Part shown: positions 44,166-55,767 of the stretch, in pieces
Layout: every line of letters starts with the position of its first letter
Numbering within the stretch: the first letter of the stretch is position 1
DNA from: Henricia sp. BOLD:AAB3569
Lineage: Eukaryota > Echinodermata > Asteroidea > Spinulosida > Echinasteridae
Length of the DNA stretch: 64,000 nt
Assembly: GCA_037783545.1 (NCBI GenBank)
Contig: JBBELK010000564.1
Span: 248,001 to 312,000, forward strand
Direction: 5' to 3'
The notes under the pieces: model-generated
Seen by the model: the letters and a program-made list of their open reading frames with translations, nothing else
The model's database searches: none
What the model was told of the DNA's origin: nothing
Program-made: the position numbers and the translations under genes

Positions 44166-44805
44166 CCAACTTGCAGCATTTTGGAGGGTATTTCCAGCCT
44201 TGAATTTCAGAAAGGAAAAAAAATGGAACAATTTCTAAATTGTTTTTACATGTATTGTGCAATATGCATGCAGGCATCTTACAAATCTAAAACGAAAAAA
44301 TTAGAAGCCCGAAACAACTAAATCAATTGGGACTTCCCAAAAATCCCAATCCAACTATTTAGGTAGATTACATACTACACAAAAACTGCAGGAAAACCAC
44401 TTCAAAATATTACAGCATTACATTCTTGTCCATTTTTTTCTTCAATTTGTAAGAGTTGAGTCCAAATTTGCCGTGGGATGTTTTTCCTTCCCAATGGATA
44501 CCCCTCATATCCCCCAATCACGTGTACCAGTTTCAGTCCGTCCACTGACAGACGAGGCCGTTCTGATCTTAGTAGGATAAAGGCAGGGAGAGACGAACAA
44601 TTGCCGGGAGGAGGCTGGATAAATGCCAGGTGGTATTAGCATCATTTAATCAAATCAGAGGTAGAGAGGTAGTCTTAAAGGCTATTCTGTCATTTGCAGA
44701 TGAAACATTTTTCTGAATCCCTGGACCAACGGTATTATAAATACTATAGGCCTACCGGTATCTATAAGAAAGTTGGTAAACTAGCCTGCAGATATTTCAG
44801 CTGTA
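44166..44805. other. Intronic, nothing recognised
   Basis: AT-rich sequence; no exon, RNA or repeat boundary seen. Confidence 0.35.
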
Positions 44806-44807
44806 TA

Positions 44808-44934
44808 CACTGAACAAAATTATAAACGCCCCATGTGACACTTTGAAACTGTTATTAGCCTTAGGGGTTGCAAAATATATTAAATTCATGTTACATAAAT
44901 AATTTACATGGGGCGTTTATATTTTTGCTCAGTG
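44808..44934. mobile_element. Mariner-type MITE, 127 bp
   Basis: The ends CACTGAACAAAATTATAAAC and CACTGAGCAAAAATATAAAC (minus strand), followed by GCCCCATGT in both, are flanked by TA at 44806-44807 and 44935-44936. Length, ends and TA target fit a mariner/Tc1-type MITE. Confidence 0.85.
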
Positions 44935-45264
44935 TACATGTACATGAAACTTTCAGAAAACCTTTTAAATCCATGTTTGATGGGGAAAGAAATACAATGG
45001 ACCGTCATTGCATGTACGTTAAACCTCTGCACATATTTTATCAATTGGTTGTTGTATGTACATGTATGTGAGCTCCGAAAGGGTAACCATGGTAACAGAC
45101 AGTGTGATATCTTTCTAAAACTTCCCTGCACAAATTTCCTTTCAGAATAAACACTTGTCTATTCCTTTCCTACTTGTCTAGATTCTGTTGATACCTCCAC
45201 CACATCCGCCTATCTCCCCATATCCCCCATATCTACTCCATATATCCCTCATAACCAGACATCA

Positions 45265-45806
45265 TCCTCATTCATTTATCGGTTTATTTAAAATTTGACC
45301 AAATAAAAAGACAAGAACTAAAAACAATATATAGAAAAAAAACACACATTAAAATTAAACTGAGAAACAAATTGGAGCACAAAAACACATAGTAAAAGAT
45401 GAGCATTGTCATTTGACGTTACAAAACAGAGAACAACCAGATCAGAAAAAGAAAACTTATGAGTTAAGTAAATTATTATTAAGTAATTGCACAAAGTAAG
45501 GTATGGGGGACTGACTGAACCTCCGAGTTCTTGCTCGAGGGATATCAATTTGATTGCCATTGCTGAGACTACGACCTGATGTAAATTGTTGTGTTTAGGG
45601 CAAAGAAATGGCGATGTCTAGGAGAAGTAAACAACGATTTGGCAAAACGAGTTGCTAACATGGTGCCTCTAATCGACAATCTGTCAATATTGATTTTTTT
45701 CCAGAAGGTTATTATAAGATAATGCAGTTGGATAATCAAGTATACAAAGCGCCCTCTATTGTACTCGCTCAATACTATCAGCCTGGGTTGCAGTAATGCC
45801 TGCAAC
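45265..45806 (-). mobile_element. LINE 3' fragment (non-LTR retrotransposon)
   Basis: On the minus strand the pieces SPRHRHFFALNTTIYIRS and, in another frame, SNGNQIDIPRARTRRFSQSP then IPYFVQLLN resemble the C-terminal tail of LINE ORF2 proteins (CR1/L2/RTE-like pattern: Arg-Thr, aromatic, small, Pro, then W/L-N). A stop and an untranslated stretch ending near AAATAAACCG follow. Frame changes separate the pieces and no RT catalytic motif is present, so this is a short dead 3' end. It sits between two pyrimidine-rich CCCATATC blocks that look like one interrupted tract. Confidence 0.5.
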
Positions 45807-46070
45807 CATACCCTCCAAATCCCCCATATCCCCCAACTCCATCCCCATCTCCTGATTCCCATCCTCGATCCTATCCAAAATCCCCCTCCCGATCTCCCAT
45901 CCCCCCCTCCCTCTCCCTCTCATCCTTCATCCTAAATCCTCATCTTCCAAACCTCACACAACAACCAAGCCCAATCCCAACCCAATGTCCCACCCTCGCT
46001 GCCCAACCAAAACGTCCACCCCCACTCTACATTACCCTAAACCTCCCCACACCCCAAACCACCCCTGCAT
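45807..46070 (+). repeat. C-rich low-complexity tract
   Basis: Pyrimidine-rich sequence of TCCCCCATATCCCCC / CCCATCTCC-like words with almost no G. A shorter similar tract lies at 45185-45262, on the other side of the LINE fragment. Confidence 0.7.
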
Positions 46071-46716
46071 GATACTAATGACAAATGTACACACCATTTG
46101 TGCAAATTACGCACTTGAGGACACAGAACTGTGACTACAGATCTACACAGTTTTTGGTCTAACCCACCTTTAGTTTTTGGTCTTCATAGTACGGTGTCGG
46201 AACATAAACACAGTTACCTACCCAGCATCCTGTTGACACACTGTGGATCCAAGTAATTATCCATACTATCTCATGTTACGACATCATCAAACTTCAGGGA
46301 GTGGGAAAATTACAGCGGGACGCATGACTGAACGACTGCCCCGATTGGAATAAGCAAGACTTCTGCCTGGTATTACCAGATTCCCAGGGGTGTGAAGGTA
46401 AAATTGGAAGGGATGACGAGTTTAGATTAGATACGAAATGGCTTTCTGGTTCCTCGGGGAACAGCGCTGCTTGTTTTTAGGGAAAAGGTAATGACTGCCG
46501 AAGTCAAACATGAATTAGTGAGCTATCATTCCTTTACGACCAGAGGCTGAATTTGTTAGCGGTGGGTCTGGGGGCGTAGCAAAGACATTTTTGGAGGGGT
46601 ATGGAAGCCAATTTGTAACAGAGTACTAAAGTCATGACATTATAAGGCAGGAACAACTAAAAATCATAGAGTACTAGTACTTCAATCTCCCTGTTATTTG
46701 CTGTTTTACATGTAAC
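46071..46716. other. Non-repetitive intron; possible conserved island at 46200-46600
   Basis: No repeat structure. Composition is balanced around GGAGTGGGAAAATTACAGCG and CCCCGATTGGAATAAGC. A candidate conserved element only because it is repeat-free. Confidence 0.3.
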
Positions 46717-47145
46717 ACAGTAAGGCCCGGGCATTTTGGCAACACAGACCATATTTTCAAAGAAATACCTTTGTCTGGTCTCAAAATAAAAGAAATTATT
46801 TTTTAGTTTTTCTGAAGAGATAACTTGGGCCCAAAGAGGGTTACAAATAGTGTGACAACATGCCTTTCTAAAAACCTTGTGTACAAATTTCCAATATATA
46901 CGCTCGTAACTGGGACAGACACTTGTGTAACATTTTAGGCTGTCCCGGTTACGAGCGTATATTAGAAAATTGGAACACAGGGTTTTTAAAAAGGCATGTT
47001 GTCACCCTATTTGTAACCCTTTTTGGGCGTAAGTTATCTCTTCAGAACAACAAACTTATTTCTTTTATTTTGAGACCAGACAAAGGTATTTTCTAGAAAA
47101 TATGGTCTGTGTTGCCAAAATGCCCCCTTTACCGTGGAAAGACTC
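46717..47145. mobile_element. Foldback MITE family G, subfamily B, copy 3
   Basis: About 429-bp palindrome. The left end is damaged but GGCATTTTGGCAACACAGACC, CTCGTAAC.GGGACAG and, at the right, CCCCCTTTACCGTGGAAAGAC are intact. Confidence 0.7.
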
Positions 47146-48012
47146 GCATGTACATGTAGCTCTCAAATCACCATACATTTATCAAAATGTATTCTGACAA
47201 ACATGCCCAAATCGACCACTCACCAACAATCAATGATTAGTTTTGCATTTACAAAAAAAGAAACATAATATTAATATTCGAGACAAAGCGTCGAGGTGCT
47301 TCAAGCCCCGCCAATCGTGCCTTCCTGATGCATGCGTGGCCATAGATCAAGCCGGACCCAGGGCAACGCGTGATATTGTGATTCTTGTTTGTTCATCGTT
47401 CGACGGCCGATATTGATTTGGTTTTCAAGCGGGCATTGCTGAAGTCCTGTTCTCGGTGCTTGTAGGGCGGCTCGGGGGAGGAACAAGTAGTCCGTGACTT
47501 ACCACAAATAACATTTCCTGTGGCTTGTGGGAGCTTGCTCTGAGACGGAGGCTAGGGCTGTAATTAACTTCTTGGTTTAATCCATGGGGATGTTCGGACA
47601 CCATCTTAAAAGCAGTCTAATTTCGGGGTTCAACCAAAAGCCTTTTTACATGTAGTTGAATTTTAACGGTCAATATAACCCTTGTAGCACCAAAATGGTC
47701 CTATTCCATTCTGCGTACATGTATATATGTTGACTACCAAGAATGAAGAATGTTTGGGTTTAAAATTAGAGGCCTCACATTCCGTCTCTGGCAAAGTCTT
47801 CTTTTTTGCTTTGAAGAAGACTCCGCTAGGGTTGAAATTTGGGTCCACAATTTTACAGTATGAATTAAATAGAGGTCCTGCTGGATGGTAAGGAGTTTGC
47901 AACAATTTTAAATTATCTGGTTTAGTTTTTAAGACAACATGTCTCAACCCTAGACATATTTTTTTCAGCAAAAAATGTATACTTCTTTCAGTATCCTTAC
48001 CCCCGGTACAAA
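47146..48012. other. Non-repetitive intron; GC-richer island at 47280-47560
   Basis: 47280-47560 is CpG-containing and free of inverted repeats (GACAAAGCGTCGAGGTGC, CGTTCGACGGCCGATATTG). On the minus strand a GTAAGT donor-like site follows at about 47499-47504, but no open exon with a matching acceptor could be defined. Could be a regulatory island or an unrecognised exon. Confidence 0.3.
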
Positions 48013-48018
48013 TGTGCA

Positions 48019-49072
48019 CAGGCCTCGAAATTCGTGTTCAAAAGGGCACGGCAACAATTGCCTTGCCTTTTCCCACATTTCAAGGGCATCACGGCAATTC
48101 TGTCAATTTAAAAAGGGCATCACGGCAGTTTGCTCGAACTTGGAGGGCACCACAACAATCATTAATAGTACTTAGCTGGGGTTGCAGTCTGAGGATTGTC
48201 TCTTTTATTTATCCGCGTTGAACATGGTATTGCTTCCACCTCATCGATAAATCGTCTAGACCTTTCGTTGACATTCGCAACGCGCGCGCAACGAAACACG
48301 GTTCCTGCGGTCGCCATTTTGTGTGCTACGCATGTGCAATGACCACAGTTATATCACGAACGTCATGCTAATGTTCATACATATTCGTCTTTGGCCGTAT
48401 TCTGCAATCGACACGTACATGTACATGTATGTAAGTGCATGTGTACTTCATCATAGTCGTCGACAAGTGCACGCACGTGCTGTACACCGAACCCATGACC
48501 GAACCGCTAACGGATACCAATGAAGCCCGCTCAACATACATGTACAATTTCGCACGGAAAACAGGGCGAAGTTTGATTGAGCGACTACAGTAAACTATCG
48601 ACTACAGAGTCACTCGAGCGACGGATACTTTCCGTGCTGTACACCGAACCGCTAACGGATACCAATGAGGCCCGCTCAACATACATGTACAATTTCGCAC
48701 GGAAACCAGGGCGAAGTTCCGTTGTTTGAGGGACTTTCGTCGAACTGTACCCTTAGTACCTGTACACGTAGGCTACCGTGCGTGCTATGTGCTACCGGTA
48801 TAAAGCTCGGCGTGGTTTTGCAAAAATTGCGTACGGTTTCGTTGCATTTTTAAACAGCGGTGGAAGAGCTAGTTTTGTCTCCGAAATGTGTCACTAAAAG
48901 TGGGAAATTTGACATTTTCATATGTGTTTTAATGAAGGGCACCGACGGCAGTTAAATAAAAAGGCACGGCAATTTATTGCCGTGAAATATTCATTATTTT
49001 GAGGGCATCGCGGCAATAGCACAGGGCACCGACGGCAATTGCCGTCGGTGCCGTCGGTTATTTCGAGGCCTG
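48019..49072. mobile_element. 1,054-bp element with CAGGCCTCGAAATT ends and 6-bp duplication
   Basis: Starts CAGGCCTCGAAATTCG and ends TTATTTCGAGGCCTG, with TGTGCA at 48013-48018 and 49073-49078. GGGCAC(C)GACGGCAAT / GGGCATCACGGCAATT motifs are repeated four or more times near each end. A segment of about 85 bp (CTGTACACCGAACC...CAGGGCGAAGTT) is duplicated at about 48480-48575 and 48638-48720. No transposase. Confidence 0.75.
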
Positions 49073-49136
49073 TGTGCATGTCCACGACATACATGTACTA
49101 CTTGTAAAAAAAAACATGAAACATGTCCTACTTAAA

Positions 49137-49645
49137 TAACTTTTTCGTTTTCCAATGGATTGAAACCAAATGTTTACATCATGTAAACAAGGCTTGACCA
49201 ATTTTATTGAGTGAGTTTCATCAGTTTTGGACAATAGGGTGAGATTTGAAAGCCACAAGAAAAAAAACCCTAAATTTCAGAATTTGCCACTTTTGACTTT
49301 GCATCCTCCATTGTCAAGGCAATTGATTATGTTTGAGGTCCCCTTTGCACCTCTTGTTGAGTTGCGCGAAATAATCAAGATGGTTTTCAATAACATTAGG
49401 GGTGATCCTGCATTTCTTCAGAAGCTTTTGGCTGCAGCATGCACATTCCTCCAGTCTCCAGTGGTGTATCGACATTGGAGGAGGCCAAGTCGAAAGTGGC
49501 GAATTCTGAAATTTACCTTTTTTTTTCGTATGGCTATAAAAATCTCACCCTCTTGGTCAAAACTGATGAAACTCACTCAATAAAATTTGTCAAGCCTTGT
49601 TTGCATGATGTGAAATTTTAGTTAAAATCTATTGGAAAATGACAG
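49137..49645. mobile_element. Long foldback element, 509 bp
   Basis: Inverted arms of about 185 bp (49137-49320 and 49460-49645) match with scattered differences. They begin TTTTCCAATGGATTG and include CAAGGCTTGACCAATTTTAT and AGTGAGTTTCATCAGTTTTG. The 140-bp loop is unique and GC-richer. No duplication was identified. A 118-codon plus-strand open frame crosses the loop but is not recognisable. Confidence 0.65.
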
Positions 49646-50205
49646 TTATTTTAGATAAAAAGTATAGGACATTTTTTTGGACACGTACATTGTAGTACAT
49701 GTACCGGTACATGTATACAAAGATATTGGTAATACTACTTCTTATTGATCAATTAAGGCTGAAACAGACTTCAAAGTTAAACATTAAACCCAATAAACTA
49801 GAGCTTTATTTAATTGCATCATAGAGTTTATGTATTGTTTACATCTACAGGCAATGATAGCCTCATAGCACCAGTGATTAAAAATTGTGGCCACATTTAC
49901 ATGTATATAAGATTGTTCAGTCACTACATCGGATCAAGAGATGTAGACATGGTAGACATGGTACCGGTAGAGGGATGTGGCCGGGTGCACCAAAAATCTC
50001 TCGAAAGATTTATCTGTACATACACCTGTAGAGTAAAGTCAGTCACATTTTGCTTATTCCTGAAGATGTTACATGTACATGTAATTACAGAGAGTAATTA
50101 TTGTTAATTTCACAAACTTAAGTGCAGTACGACTATCAGTATTAAACTACCGGTACATGTACATATATGCACAGTCACAAAAATTATCCAGTATTGATCA
50201 CCGAC
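49646..50205. other. Intronic, nothing recognised
   Basis: AT-rich with several TACATG/ACCGGTA runs; no feature supported. Confidence 0.35.
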
Positions 50206-50738
50206 AGGACGGATTGTTAGGGGCGTGGCTTCCTTTGGGAGGGGGCGAAGGAGGGACGTAGAGACCACGAAGACTTCAACTTTTGGGATCGTTTCAAACA
50301 CCACCATCGTACAAATTGCAACGTCAAAAACATTTTAACCAGGTATCACAAGAACCAGCTTTGTTTTAAATATTTACCTTGTACAAATGTTTATAATAAT
50401 TAAAAAGAATCTAGGCAACATCGATCATTGAAGATGGTGAAGCGTAAGCGGAGAGGTTGCCCATCGCTTGCCGCATTGCGCTAGCCGTGTACTGCACACA
50501 CGTGTATGCATCACATATATACCACACGCAACGCACAACCGTTGCAAGTTTATGATGCAGGCAAAGATGGCGCTTGCTTAGGGATTAGAATTGTACACAT
50601 CTGCTTCGCTACTCGTTGCAGTCTCGGTCTGCTCGCCGTACTTGTACCGCTACCGGTACATGGTACACATGGTACAGCGCTCTATGTCATGGCACTTGTG
50701 TGGCGACTAGACTTGCACAAGTATGCTTCGCAAGACCA
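50206..50738 (+). repeat. Second copy of the hAT-like element interior (35925-36436)
   Basis: Follows 35925-36436 over about 500 bp in the same orientation: GGGGCGTGGCTTCC, ACTTCAACTTTTGGGATCG, ACCAGGTATCACAAGAACC, GATGCAGGCA(G/A)AGATGGCGC, GACTAGACTTGCACAAGT. It lacks the CAGGGGTGAGATT ends seen at 35899, so it is truncated on both sides. Confidence 0.65.
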
Positions 50739-50861
50739 GGGGGCAAGAGAGGCAAATGAATGTCTTTGGAGTTGTTTGGTGTCATTGTATAAATAAACCA
50801 TACATGAATGAATGAATGAATGTATAGCATGACCTTTGACTGCAACTTCTGGAACCGCGCT

Positions 50862-50982
50862 TAAGATCAACTACAGAATGTAAATGTGGCACTCAGGATC
50901 ATTGCGGTTAACACTGACACATTCTTATCAGGGAATCAATCTTGATCCCGAGCTCAGAACCAGTGTAAACACGGTGTTGGTA
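50862..50982 (-). repeat. Truncated GTTTACACTGG-ended element
   Basis: Minus-strand relative of the left part of 9804-10259: CGTGTTTACACTGG, GAGCTCGGGATCAAGA, GTGTCAGTGTTAACC, TGAGTGCCAC in the same order. The other half is absent. Confidence 0.6.
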
Positions 50983-51409
50983 AAATTTTTAAAATGGCAT
51001 AAATTTACAGAAATTCCGATGCCCCACTGGTATCAAGTACATACATGGCTCTCCACTAAAGAACAACGCTGTGTCAAGAACTGTCGTTTTTGCAGTTCAC
51101 TCTTCAATTATCAACCACATGTACCCTGAAACTCAAGTGTCACCTAAAAGATACACATCTCATGGTTTATTAATATCTACAAAGTTTTCTCTCCCTCTCT
51201 CAAACCGCGCTACACCAGATCAAGTGTTAGTACGCATCCCGTGATGGAGATTAGATCAATTCGTGTCAAGTGGTATTAACTCTCGCTACATGTACATGTA
51301 GCAAGTTCTGGTAAAATCCAAATTAAGGTCCATTTACATGCATGGTGGATTTTGCTTTGGAGTTTCAGACTTTGATCAGGTCTCTGATCCAGAATTTAAG
51401 ATGACAAAT

Positions 51410-51872
51410 GGGTCTTTCAACAGTAAAGGGGGCATTTTGGCAACACAGACCATATTTTCAAGGAAACTTATACGTACATGTACCTTTGTCTGGTCTAAAA
51501 ATAAAGAAATAAGTTTAAGTTGTTCTGAAGAGGTACACATGTACATGTATCTTAGGGCCAAAAAGGGTTACAAATAGTGTGACAACATGCCTTTCTAAAA
51601 ACCCTGTGTACAAATTTCCAATACATGTTTAACCAGCACGGACACTTGTGTTACATTTTAGGCCGTCCCGGTTACGAACGTACATTATATTGGAGATTTG
51701 TACATAGGGTTTTTAAAAAGGCATGTTGTCACACTATTTGTAACCCTTTTTGGGCCTAAGTTATCTCTTTAGAAACACAAACTTGTTTCTTTTATTCTAA
51801 GACCAGACAAAGGTATTTTCTGAAAAATATGGTCTGTGTTGCCAAAATGTCCCCTTTACTGTGAAAAGACCC
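51410..51872. mobile_element. Foldback MITE family G, subfamily B, copy 4, with TACATG insertions
   Basis: About 463-bp palindrome with the family ends. Relative to the other B copies it has extra TACATG-type sequence at two places (about 51466-51481 and 51533-51549). Confidence 0.75.
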
Positions 51873-51907
51873 ACCTAATAAAGTTACTGCCACAATGTAG
51901 GCCAACA

Positions 51908-52130
51908 CAGGGCTCGAAATACCCACTGGACCGAGGCCAGTAATTTAAGCCTCGGTCTAGTGCTTTCTCTACCATACTACATGTAGACCAGTGGTCCAGT
52001 GCATTTTTAAACTAACTAACAGTAAATCTGCATACCTTGTGGCTTTGGTCTTGTAAAAATAGGGTCCAGTAAATGGTTTAAGCTACTAACCCTGTGGTCT
52101 AGCAGATTTTTTCATGAAATTCGAGCCCTG
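51908..52130. mobile_element. CAGGGCTCGAAAT-ended MITE with 5-bp duplication
   Basis: 223 bp. The ends CAGGGCTCGAAAT and ATTCGAGCCCTG have CAACA at 51903-51907 and 52131-52135. ACTGGACC/GGTCCAGT words occur inside. Similar in ends and duplication size to 60412-60776; a 5-bp duplication fits a hAT5- or Transib-like element, not resolvable here. Confidence 0.75.
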
Positions 52131-52135
52131 CAACA

Positions 52136-53115
52136 GCTTATAAATAGAGGGTGCAGCATCTTTCCGCTCAGTTGCAGTGATTTTACAGTGGTGTATTTTT
52201 AGAGATGTTAGTCTAGTGGGCAACAGTTTTGAAATGGGCTTGCGTAAGGAAAATTTACAGCAGAGTCGAGATAACTTTTCACATGGGCATGGAAGAAAAA
52301 TTCCAACGGGAACGCAAGAAACGTGATCGCTAGCACACACAAAAAAGTGCATAATTTCTCCGGGTGAACTATGCATTGTACAAGTACATGTACATGTACA
52401 TGGGATAAAATATTCAAGAATCCTGTGAAGGTAATTTTCAAAATCATTAAGGTTCTGATGCTTCATCACATGCATGGCTAACCCACACCTGTAACGATCT
52501 CTCCTCTTTTCCCCCTCATTTCTCAGTGACTCTACTGAAATCCTTCGTGACTAAAACTATACCCCCTCTGGCCAGCTAGACAGAGCAGTATATGGCATGC
52601 AACTAATGAAAAAATTAAAAATTCAACGTTTCGCAGAGAAAGTTGGCAGAGCGTGCAGTCAAATGCATCTTCTCTCATTATGGCATGGCAGCGGAGCATT
52701 CACACAAGTTAGCCTACCGGTAGTGCATGACACATAAATATTAGTAAAGCAAGGGGGCCGGTATTAGTAAATGTAATGTTAATTTGACAATGTGAATTTT
52801 TAAAACCTTTTTTTCTCTGTATGGATGAGCTATTAAAGTCCCATGGTTTAAAGCAAGATCGTTTTCTGCCTGCAATTTTGAATTATTTTTTAATTTACAT
52901 AAACAAATTGACAGAAAATACAATTAACTTTGTTTGTCCAATGTTTTGGGGATTATCGCTTTTGCCCCTGAGGCATAATTTAGGTGACAAAATCCCAACC
53001 CAGGGTGACAAAACATGTGTGTTTTGCTCCCAAGTGCACTGAAAGTTTGATTTTTACAAATGTGTCAAAATCCCCCTGGGACATAACAAAATGTGATCAA
53101 ATTCTCGCCGGAAGG
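52136..53115. other. Intronic, nothing recognised
   Basis: No exon or repeat boundary seen. A TACATG run lies at 52383-52400. Confidence 0.35.
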
Positions 53116-53894
53116 CCTTTTCACACGACATCAAAAAACTGACAAGGTTCGAGACAGAATTTACGAGCAGGGATTGTTTACTTTATGATCACAGGGTAGG
53201 GTGATTTGGCATACTTTCACACGATACAGCGCAACCATCACAGGCGTTCCTTGAGATGAGAATGCTTTTTCCCACTGGTCACCGCCAGACCAATGATTTT
53301 GTGCGTAAATGCTGCTGGTACATGTACTACACGTACATGTACACGATGTATACATGTACAAGTACCAGCAGGACAAAAAGTGTACTGCAACAACTAATTC
53401 CATTAGAAAAATAAGACACGGGTGTACGTTGGAGTCGTCCGCCATCCAATCAAATATGAATAACATGGTCAAAATCGCAGAGGATCGGAACGGTGATCAG
53501 GGCTACGGCCGGTGGGCATATGTACTTGCTAAATACATTCGCTTCAAATTTTGCGGGACCAGGCCTAGTGCACGCTGCGCTGTCACAAAGGACGTACATG
53601 TATACGGTGTATGTATACGCATGTGCATTACACTGACTGTCGCACAGGACGTTGTACAAATCGTTTCAAACGATCGTTCTCAAGGATACCTTGAGAAATC
53701 TTCCGCAAGTGGAAGATTTTGTCGTAGGTCTGGACCTCCGTCAAAATATCGCAAGGATTGAGAAAGTTTCTCAAGAAATGCTTGTCACTCTCAAGCATGG
53801 GTGTCCTTTCACACGATGGCACTTTTGTAAGTCTTTCCCAAGCATAAGAAAATAACTCAAGCCTTGCAAGTTTGTTTTGCCTCGTGTGAAAAGG
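53116..53894. mobile_element. 779-bp element with CCTTTTCACACGA ends
   Basis: CCTTTTCACACGA at the left and TCGTGTGAAAAGG at the right are complementary, and the similarity extends about 38 bp inward (ACAAGGTTCGAG / CTTGCAAGGCTTGAG). TTTCACACGAT is repeated inside near 53216 and 53808. No duplication found. No recognisable protein. Confidence 0.6.
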
Positions 53895-54870
53895 AGTAAG
53901 GCAACTTGGGGGAAGGGGGTGGGAGGGGGGCAGGTGCACATCAATTTTCTGAGGAAACTATATAAAATATGTGCAATTGCAAAAAAGTACCAAGACAATT
54001 TGGCTGAATTTTGCTTTCAATTGACATATTTCAGACTGGAACACAAACACTGATTGTCTCTGCTTATTCTCACTCTTTTACTGGTAAATACCACCTCCAA
54101 TTAAAGCAGTACTCAAGACCAGCCCGTACAACTCTCATTAAAGTTTAATTTCCCAAGAAGGCCCTCACACGCAATCTGCATTGCCAATGAGCGTACCAGC
54201 ACTCCGCATGAAAACCAATATCTGTCGGCTGACACAAGTCATCATCTCGCGGCGAGGGTGTCAAGTGTGTTCGTCATTAGTCGGCCAGATTTACGGAGGT
54301 ACCTCGTCATGACAGATTTTAATTTGGGCGCTGGGGTTTAACGGAGGGATGCAGTAATTTCAATTTCAAATTGACATAGCTCGCCAGATCAGATTCTTGG
54401 CATTTATTTGTAACCTTCAAAGAGAATATTTACAGTTGTCGCTCTTGGAACTGAGTTGGTTAATCACAACCATGACTACCGCATAATATGAGGTAATACG
54501 ACAACATCCATTGACAGTGATTGAGATGTAATTCTTTAAGACAACTTGACAATGTGCATACTGCAAAGACAAGCTGTCTATCCAGGCAACTTGATTCCAA
54601 TTTTTTTACTTCAGCTAGACCAATATTTTTAAATAAATGGAGCATCCCATTGTGTAGCATTTGCAATGACCCAAAAATTTACTTTGTATGGTGAAGTCAA
54701 AAAACAAAAACAAAAACCACAAAAAAGTGTTCAGAGCATTGTTGACAAACACCATGAGATTTCTTCTGTGGAAAATTAATACATGTACCGGTACATGTAA
54801 TGTAATGAAGGTTTTATGTAGACCTACATGTACATGTACATGTGCATGTAATGTATCTTTAGCTGTCTTT
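53895..54870. other. Intron with a repeat-free island at 54110-54420
   Basis: 54110-54420 is free of inverted repeats, has balanced composition and contains TAAT cores and CGGCGAGGGTGTC/TTTAATTTGGGCGC words. It is one of the better candidates for a conserved regulatory element. At 54636-54700 a fragment (GCATTTGCAATGACCC) resembles the left end of the 22023 family. Confidence 0.35.
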
Positions 54871-55285
54871 AGCCGTGTCCGCATTGGACTTGTTTTTCGG
54901 CAGGATTTAACAAGACGACGTTAAAATGAAAAATGGCTCAATTTTACTGGTGTCCGCATTTGGACTTTTTCAACATGGAAAAATTTACCAAGACCATGGG
55001 AGGGCATGTGCAGTGTCCCTTAGCAGGATGAACTTCACAGCCCGGACGTACATTGTACGCTTCAAGAGTGCTTTTACCTGCTCGATGTGTCCGCATTGGA
55101 TTTACCGGTATTGTCTCAGGAAATGTTACCTAGTCAATTTTCCTGGGCCAGGAAAATTAACCGCTGGACTCAGGAGAAGTTACTGAGAGGAAAACCTCCT
55201 AGGCTGTCTGCACTGGATTAAAAAAGGGAAAATCACCCATCGTCTCGGTAAGTTTTCCCCATAAAAGTCCTATGCGGACAGGCCT
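54871..55285. mobile_element. Harbinger-like MITE, family H, copy
   Basis: Starts AGCCGTGTCCGCATTGGACTT and ends AGTCCTATGCGGACAGGCCT. Flanked by TTT and TAT, a degraded 3-bp duplication. The internal GTGTCCGCATT(T/G)GGA motif occurs near 54948 and 55086. Confidence 0.7.
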
Positions 55286-55767
55286 TATGGAGCTGAAATT
55301 TCTTCAGGTGAGTTGTATAGGGGAATCTGTTAACTAAGGACGCACTATGCCATAAGGTGTTCCCGGGAACATGAACTGTACGTTTTGTTTGCGGTTAGTG
55401 AAAATAAAAGGCGTGTGTCCGTTTCCAGTGACGACACAATGCTACAGTTTGGGATCCACACAAAACGTGGAGTTCACGTGGCCAGGGACACCTCAGAATG
55501 GCGGATACATACCGGTAAATGTGTGTTGTAAAATAAGAAACGGATCAGTCTATACGGTACTTTACCAACATTTCCTAACTCCCTCAGGTTTTCCCTATGA
55601 ACCCAATTTTTCTGTCAGTGTTGCATGGGTGCACAACTGAGAAAAGAGTTCGTAAGGAAAACCTGAGGTACATTTGTACATACTGTACATGTAGCTCAGC
55701 TGGTAGAGCATCTGCCTGGAGAGTCACAGGTTTTGAGTTAACATCTCAATGAGGCGCATAGAATTTT
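55286..55767. other. Unrecognised stretch with a tRNA-like fragment
   Basis: An 89-codon open frame (55371-55640, plus) is not recognised. At 55688-55738 TAGCTCAGCTGGTAGAGC (A box) and CACAGGTTTTGAGTT (weak B box) form a tRNA-like fragment just before the SINE body. CCTCAGGTTTTCC and GGAAAACCTGAGG form a small inverted repeat near 55583-55668. Confidence 0.35.

Noticed and set aside
47300-47520. Minus-strand micro-exon before a GTAAGT at about 47499-47504
   Set aside because: Exons A and B join in phase without it, and no homologous residues are missing between them.
49227-49583. 118-codon open frame across the loop of a foldback element
   Set aside because: Most of it is read from the inverted arms. 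No known domain, and the frame is not kept in the complementary arm.
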